DNA of 64,000 nt, taken from the NCBI RefSeq assembly GCF_918698095.1, contig NZ_CAKKLY010000001.1, forward strand, positions 248,001-312,000, written 5' to 3'. Shown here in pieces: positions 62,017 through 64,000 of this stretch; positions within the stretch are counted from its first letter, which is position 1; the number at the start of each line of letters is the position of its first letter. Both the position numbers and the translations under genes were made by a program. The DNA is from Arthrobacter sp. Bi83 (GTDB taxonomy: Bacteria; Actinomycetota; Actinomycetes; Actinomycetales; Micrococcaceae). Under the pieces are notes generated by a model that saw nothing but the letters and a program-made list of their open reading frames with translations, did no database searches and was not told where the DNA came from.

Positions 62017-63726
62017 TCATGGGGCCGGAAGGATGTCCGAAATCAGCCACTTGCCGTTCACTCTAACCAGGACCAGCCGCAGAGCGCGGCCTGGCTGAGG
62101 TGCGCCGGTGGCGACTACGGCACCGGCGGCAGATCTCTCCTTGTAACCGGACGTCGAAGCCGTCACGGCGACCACGGCCCGCGCCCCAGTGCTTTCGGGC
62201 ATGTTCCGGATGGCCGTGAGGCTTGTGGTGAAGCCGGCCAGGATGTTCCCGGAGTCCTGCAACCGGGCGCTGATCCTGCGGTCCGCGGCCGCGGCCGGGG
62301 AGTTCCCGGCGTTAACCTCGCCGAGCAATTCCAGCCTGCCCTCACTCAGGGCCTTCGAGCGCAGCCAGGCCAGCCCTTTGACAGCCTCGGCGGGATTTCC
62401 CGCCCGGAGCTGGTTCCGGACAGCGTCCGGAACCCTCGCGGAATCCAGTACCGTTGCCGGCTGCGGCCCCCTCGGCGCCGGAACCGGAACGGTTCCGGGC
62501 CCCGGAAAGCCACGGACCAGGGACGGCAGCGTGGCTGCGATGCCCGGAGGCTGGTTCCAGAGCGGCGTCCCCGGCGCACCGAGCAGCAGCCACGCGCTTG
62601 CAAGAACGGGAACTGTGAAAAGCCCGGTCCATGCGGCAGTACGACGACGTCGAGGCGCGGCTGCCGTCGCGGCCCGCCGCGAGTGCAGCCTCGGCTGGTC
62701 CGGCAGCGTCTGGCCGGGCAAGGCCTGGTCGTAGGAGGTCCTGCGCTGCCGAAACGCCGTGACGGGCGGGGACGTGGACAGCCGCCTGCCCCAGGCACGG
62801 ATCCGCTCGCGCCGCCTGCCGCACGACGGCGGCTCCGGCCTGCGTGTCAGCAGCTCCGGCAGGACGGTCGGATGCGCAGAGCGAGATAGGTCGACGGGAA
62901 CTGCGGCGGCGCTCCGGTAGATGGCGGTGGCAAGCTCCGCTGCATCCGGCCGTCGCCGCCGGTCATCACTCAGGCCTGCCTCCAGGGCGGCGGCAAGTTC
63001 GCGGGGCACGTCCGGAACCAACAGCGAAAGGGGTGGCCTGTCTGCCGTGGGCCGGGGCGGGGCTCCGGTGAGGCAGTACCAGCCAAGCGCAGCCGCGGCA
63101 TAGACGTCGCGTCCGGGCTGCAGTCCTGCCCGTACGGCGTCCACCGGCGAAGGATCCCTGAACCCTTCAGTCCCGAGGCCGGGAACGGCGCCGGGATCGC
63201 CGACCATTCGCGCCACCCCGAGGTCAGCGAGCAGAGGCTTTCCGTGTCCGGAAAAGAGAACGTTTCCCGGTGACACATCCGAGTGGGTGAATCCCTTGCC
63301 GTGGAGGTATCCGAGGACCTGCGCAATGGGCGTCAGCACAGTCACGGTCTCCCCCACGCCCAGCTTGCCCCGGGCGGCGATGAGCTGGCCCAGTGAACCG
63401 CCTGGTGCGTAGTCCATCACGATCCCCAACGGGCTTTCGGCGGCCTCGCCCAACCTCACGACGTCGTGCGCCTTGACCAGATGCCCGTGGTCAAGGACGG
63501 ACATGATCAGAATCTCCCGGCGTACATCCTCTTCGGCAGTCCCCGCGGCGTGGTTCCCGGACGCCGCGCCGAAACACTTCAGGGCCAGCTTCCGCCCGGT
63601 AGCCTCTTCCGTCACCAGCCACACGGCGGCGCTCGCCCCGCTGCCCAACCAACGGCAGACCTGGTAGCCCGGAACCTTCGGCTCGCGCCCTGCGGAATGG
63701 TCGGCGTCCTGCCTCACATCGTCCAT
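62017..63726 (-). CDS. Ser/Thr protein kinase-like membrane protein (non-RD)
   Basis: 569 aa. An N-terminal kinase domain (about 20-280): P-loop LGSGASAAVW, Lys50 (LALKCF), Glu71 (RREIL), catalytic loop HSDVSPGN (Asp150, Asn155) and ADLG (Asp168). The usual HRD arginine is Ser149 and DFG is DLG, so it is a non-RD kinase; key catalytic residues remain. A basic linker (300-385), one membrane helix (about 390-410) and an extracellular domain of about 155 residues follow. The extracellular part has no PASTA repeats. It ends 14 bp from the convergent epimerase gene. Ligand and targets unknown. Confidence 0.85.
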   Translation of the reverse strand: MDDVRQDADHSAGREPKVPGYQVCRWLGSGASAAVWLVTEEATGRKLALKCFGAASGNHAAGTAEEDVRREILIMSVLDHGHLVKAHDVVRLGEAAESPLGIVMDYAPGGSLGQLIAARGKLGVGETVTVLTPIAQVLGYLHGKGFTHSDVSPGNVLFSGHGKPLLADLGVARMVGDPGAVPGLGTEGFRDPSPVDAVRAGLQPGRDVYAAAALGWYCLTGAPPRPTADRPPLSLLVPDVPRELAAALEAGLSDDRRRRPDAAELATAIYRSAAAVPVDLSRSAHPTVLPELLTRRPEPPSCGRRRERIRAWGRRLSTSPPVTAFRQRRTSYDQALPGQTLPDQPRLHSRRAATAAAPRRRRTAAWTGLFTVPVLASAWLLLGAPGTPLWNQPPGIAATLPSLVRGFPGPGTVPVPAPRGPQPATVLDSARVPDAVRNQLRAGNPAEAVKGLAWLRSKALSEGRLELLGEVNAGNSPAAAADRRISARLQDSGNILAGFTTSLTAIRNMPESTGARAVVAVTASTSGYKERSAAGAVVATGAPQPGRALRLVLVRVNGKWLISDILPAP

Positions 63727-63765
63727 GGCTTAAGGAGTACCGGAAATCGACACATCCTGCAGAAG

Positions 63766-63774
63766 TTATCCACA
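63766..63774 (+). other. consensus DnaA box, single
   Basis: TTATCCACA between the kinase and lipB genes. It is isolated, with no AT-rich unwinding region, so not an origin; perhaps a DnaA-titration or regulatory site. Confidence 0.4.
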
Positions 63775-63852
63775 GGGGGCGGGGGCCGGCACATGACCCG
63801 CGGGCCGGGTGAGAGCTTGGGCACACAATCGGGCAGGACGCCGGCCGGGGTC

Positions 63853-63858
63853 TAAGCT
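63853..63858 (+). promoter_or_regulatory. -10 box of lipB (TAAGCT)
   Basis: TAAGCT, seven bases, then the ATG at 63866; no ribosome site. Confidence 0.45.
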
Positions 63859-63865
63859 GGATGCC

Positions 63866-64000
63866 ATGACTCTTGAGTTCACACAGCTGGGTCTTGCCCC
63901 GGATCTCGTGGATTACACGCGTGCCTGGGACCTCCAGCGCGAAATCCACGAGAACGTCCTGGCCGGCATGGCCCCCAGCACAGTTCTCCTGCTCGAACAC
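63866..64000 (+). CDS. lipB: octanoyltransferase LipB, 3' end cut by window
   Basis: The first 45 codons of LipB are present. The start TLEFTQLGLAPDLVDYTRAW and the following LQREIHENVLAG and VLLLEH are the conserved N-terminus, before the HPPVYTxG-type region. LipB moves octanoyl groups from acyl carrier protein to lipoyl domains such as those of the E2 at 54450-56174. Probably leaderless (TAAGCT box). In many actinobacteria lipA follows; it lies outside the window. Confidence 0.92.
   Translation, partial: MTLEFTQLGLAPDLVDYTRAWDLQREIHENVLAGMAPSTVLLLEH

Overview
The window comes from a high-GC Gram-positive chromosome, most likely an Arthrobacter/Pseudarthrobacter-type member of the Micrococcaceae. 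This rests on the strong third-position GC bias, the many actinobacteria-specific DUF families, a gene order shared in part with the Mycobacterium Rv2689c-Rv2703 and Streptomyces hrdB/parE/parC neighbourhoods, and frequent promoters with a TANNNT box six bases before the start codon (leaderless transcripts). All names come from reading the sequence; no database search was run.

Positions 1-11300 are an accessory stress island. It holds the 3' part of a CtpE-like P-type ATPase, a flavin-binding PPOx-fold protein, a small heat-shock protein, PEP synthase, three small membrane-protein genes (one coupled to a newly noticed 38-codon ORF), a second PPOx protein, a decayed third PPOx copy, and a universal stress protein remnant joined to the 3' end of an alpha/beta hydrolase. 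A 17-bp sequence is shared exactly between the hsp20/PPOx divergent promoter and the ppsA promoter. The gene content resembles hypoxia/dormancy regulons of other actinobacteria.

Positions 11300-32400 are core genome. They hold aconitase, a TrmA-family RNA methyltransferase, a KimA-like potassium importer divergent from two TrkA-type RCK proteins, DUF3159, OB-fold and DUF3710 proteins, dUTPase, DUF3093, DUF4193, SepH, thymidine kinase, a phosphodiesterase, DUF5998, a GNAT/acyl-CoA synthetase fusion and topoisomerase IV subunit A.

Positions 32400-46900 hold DinB, an alpha/beta hydrolase, a two-domain GNAT, the cytochrome bd operon cydA-cydB-cydDC (CydD and CydC fused), a BlaI-type repressor with an M56 membrane peptidase, topoisomerase IV subunit B, a small zinc protein and the primary sigma factor. 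Three 17-bp TTCTAC-N5-GTAGAA operators lie between cydA and blaI. A fourth, near-identical site sits in front of a small membrane protein 15 kb away at 56330, suggesting a BlaI-controlled regulon that includes the bd oxidase.

Positions 47000-64000 hold a DUF4192 protein, an MFS transporter, a PAC2 protein, leucyl aminopeptidase, lipoamide dehydrogenase, the E2 acyltransferase, the small membrane protein, OsmC, a tricorn-like protease, an SDR39U1-type epimerase, a Ser/Thr kinase-like membrane protein and the start of lipB. LpdA, E2 and LipB belong together functionally: LipB starts lipoylation of E2, and LpdA reoxidises the lipoyl arms. No rRNA, tRNA, CRISPR array, insertion sequence or phage gene was found.
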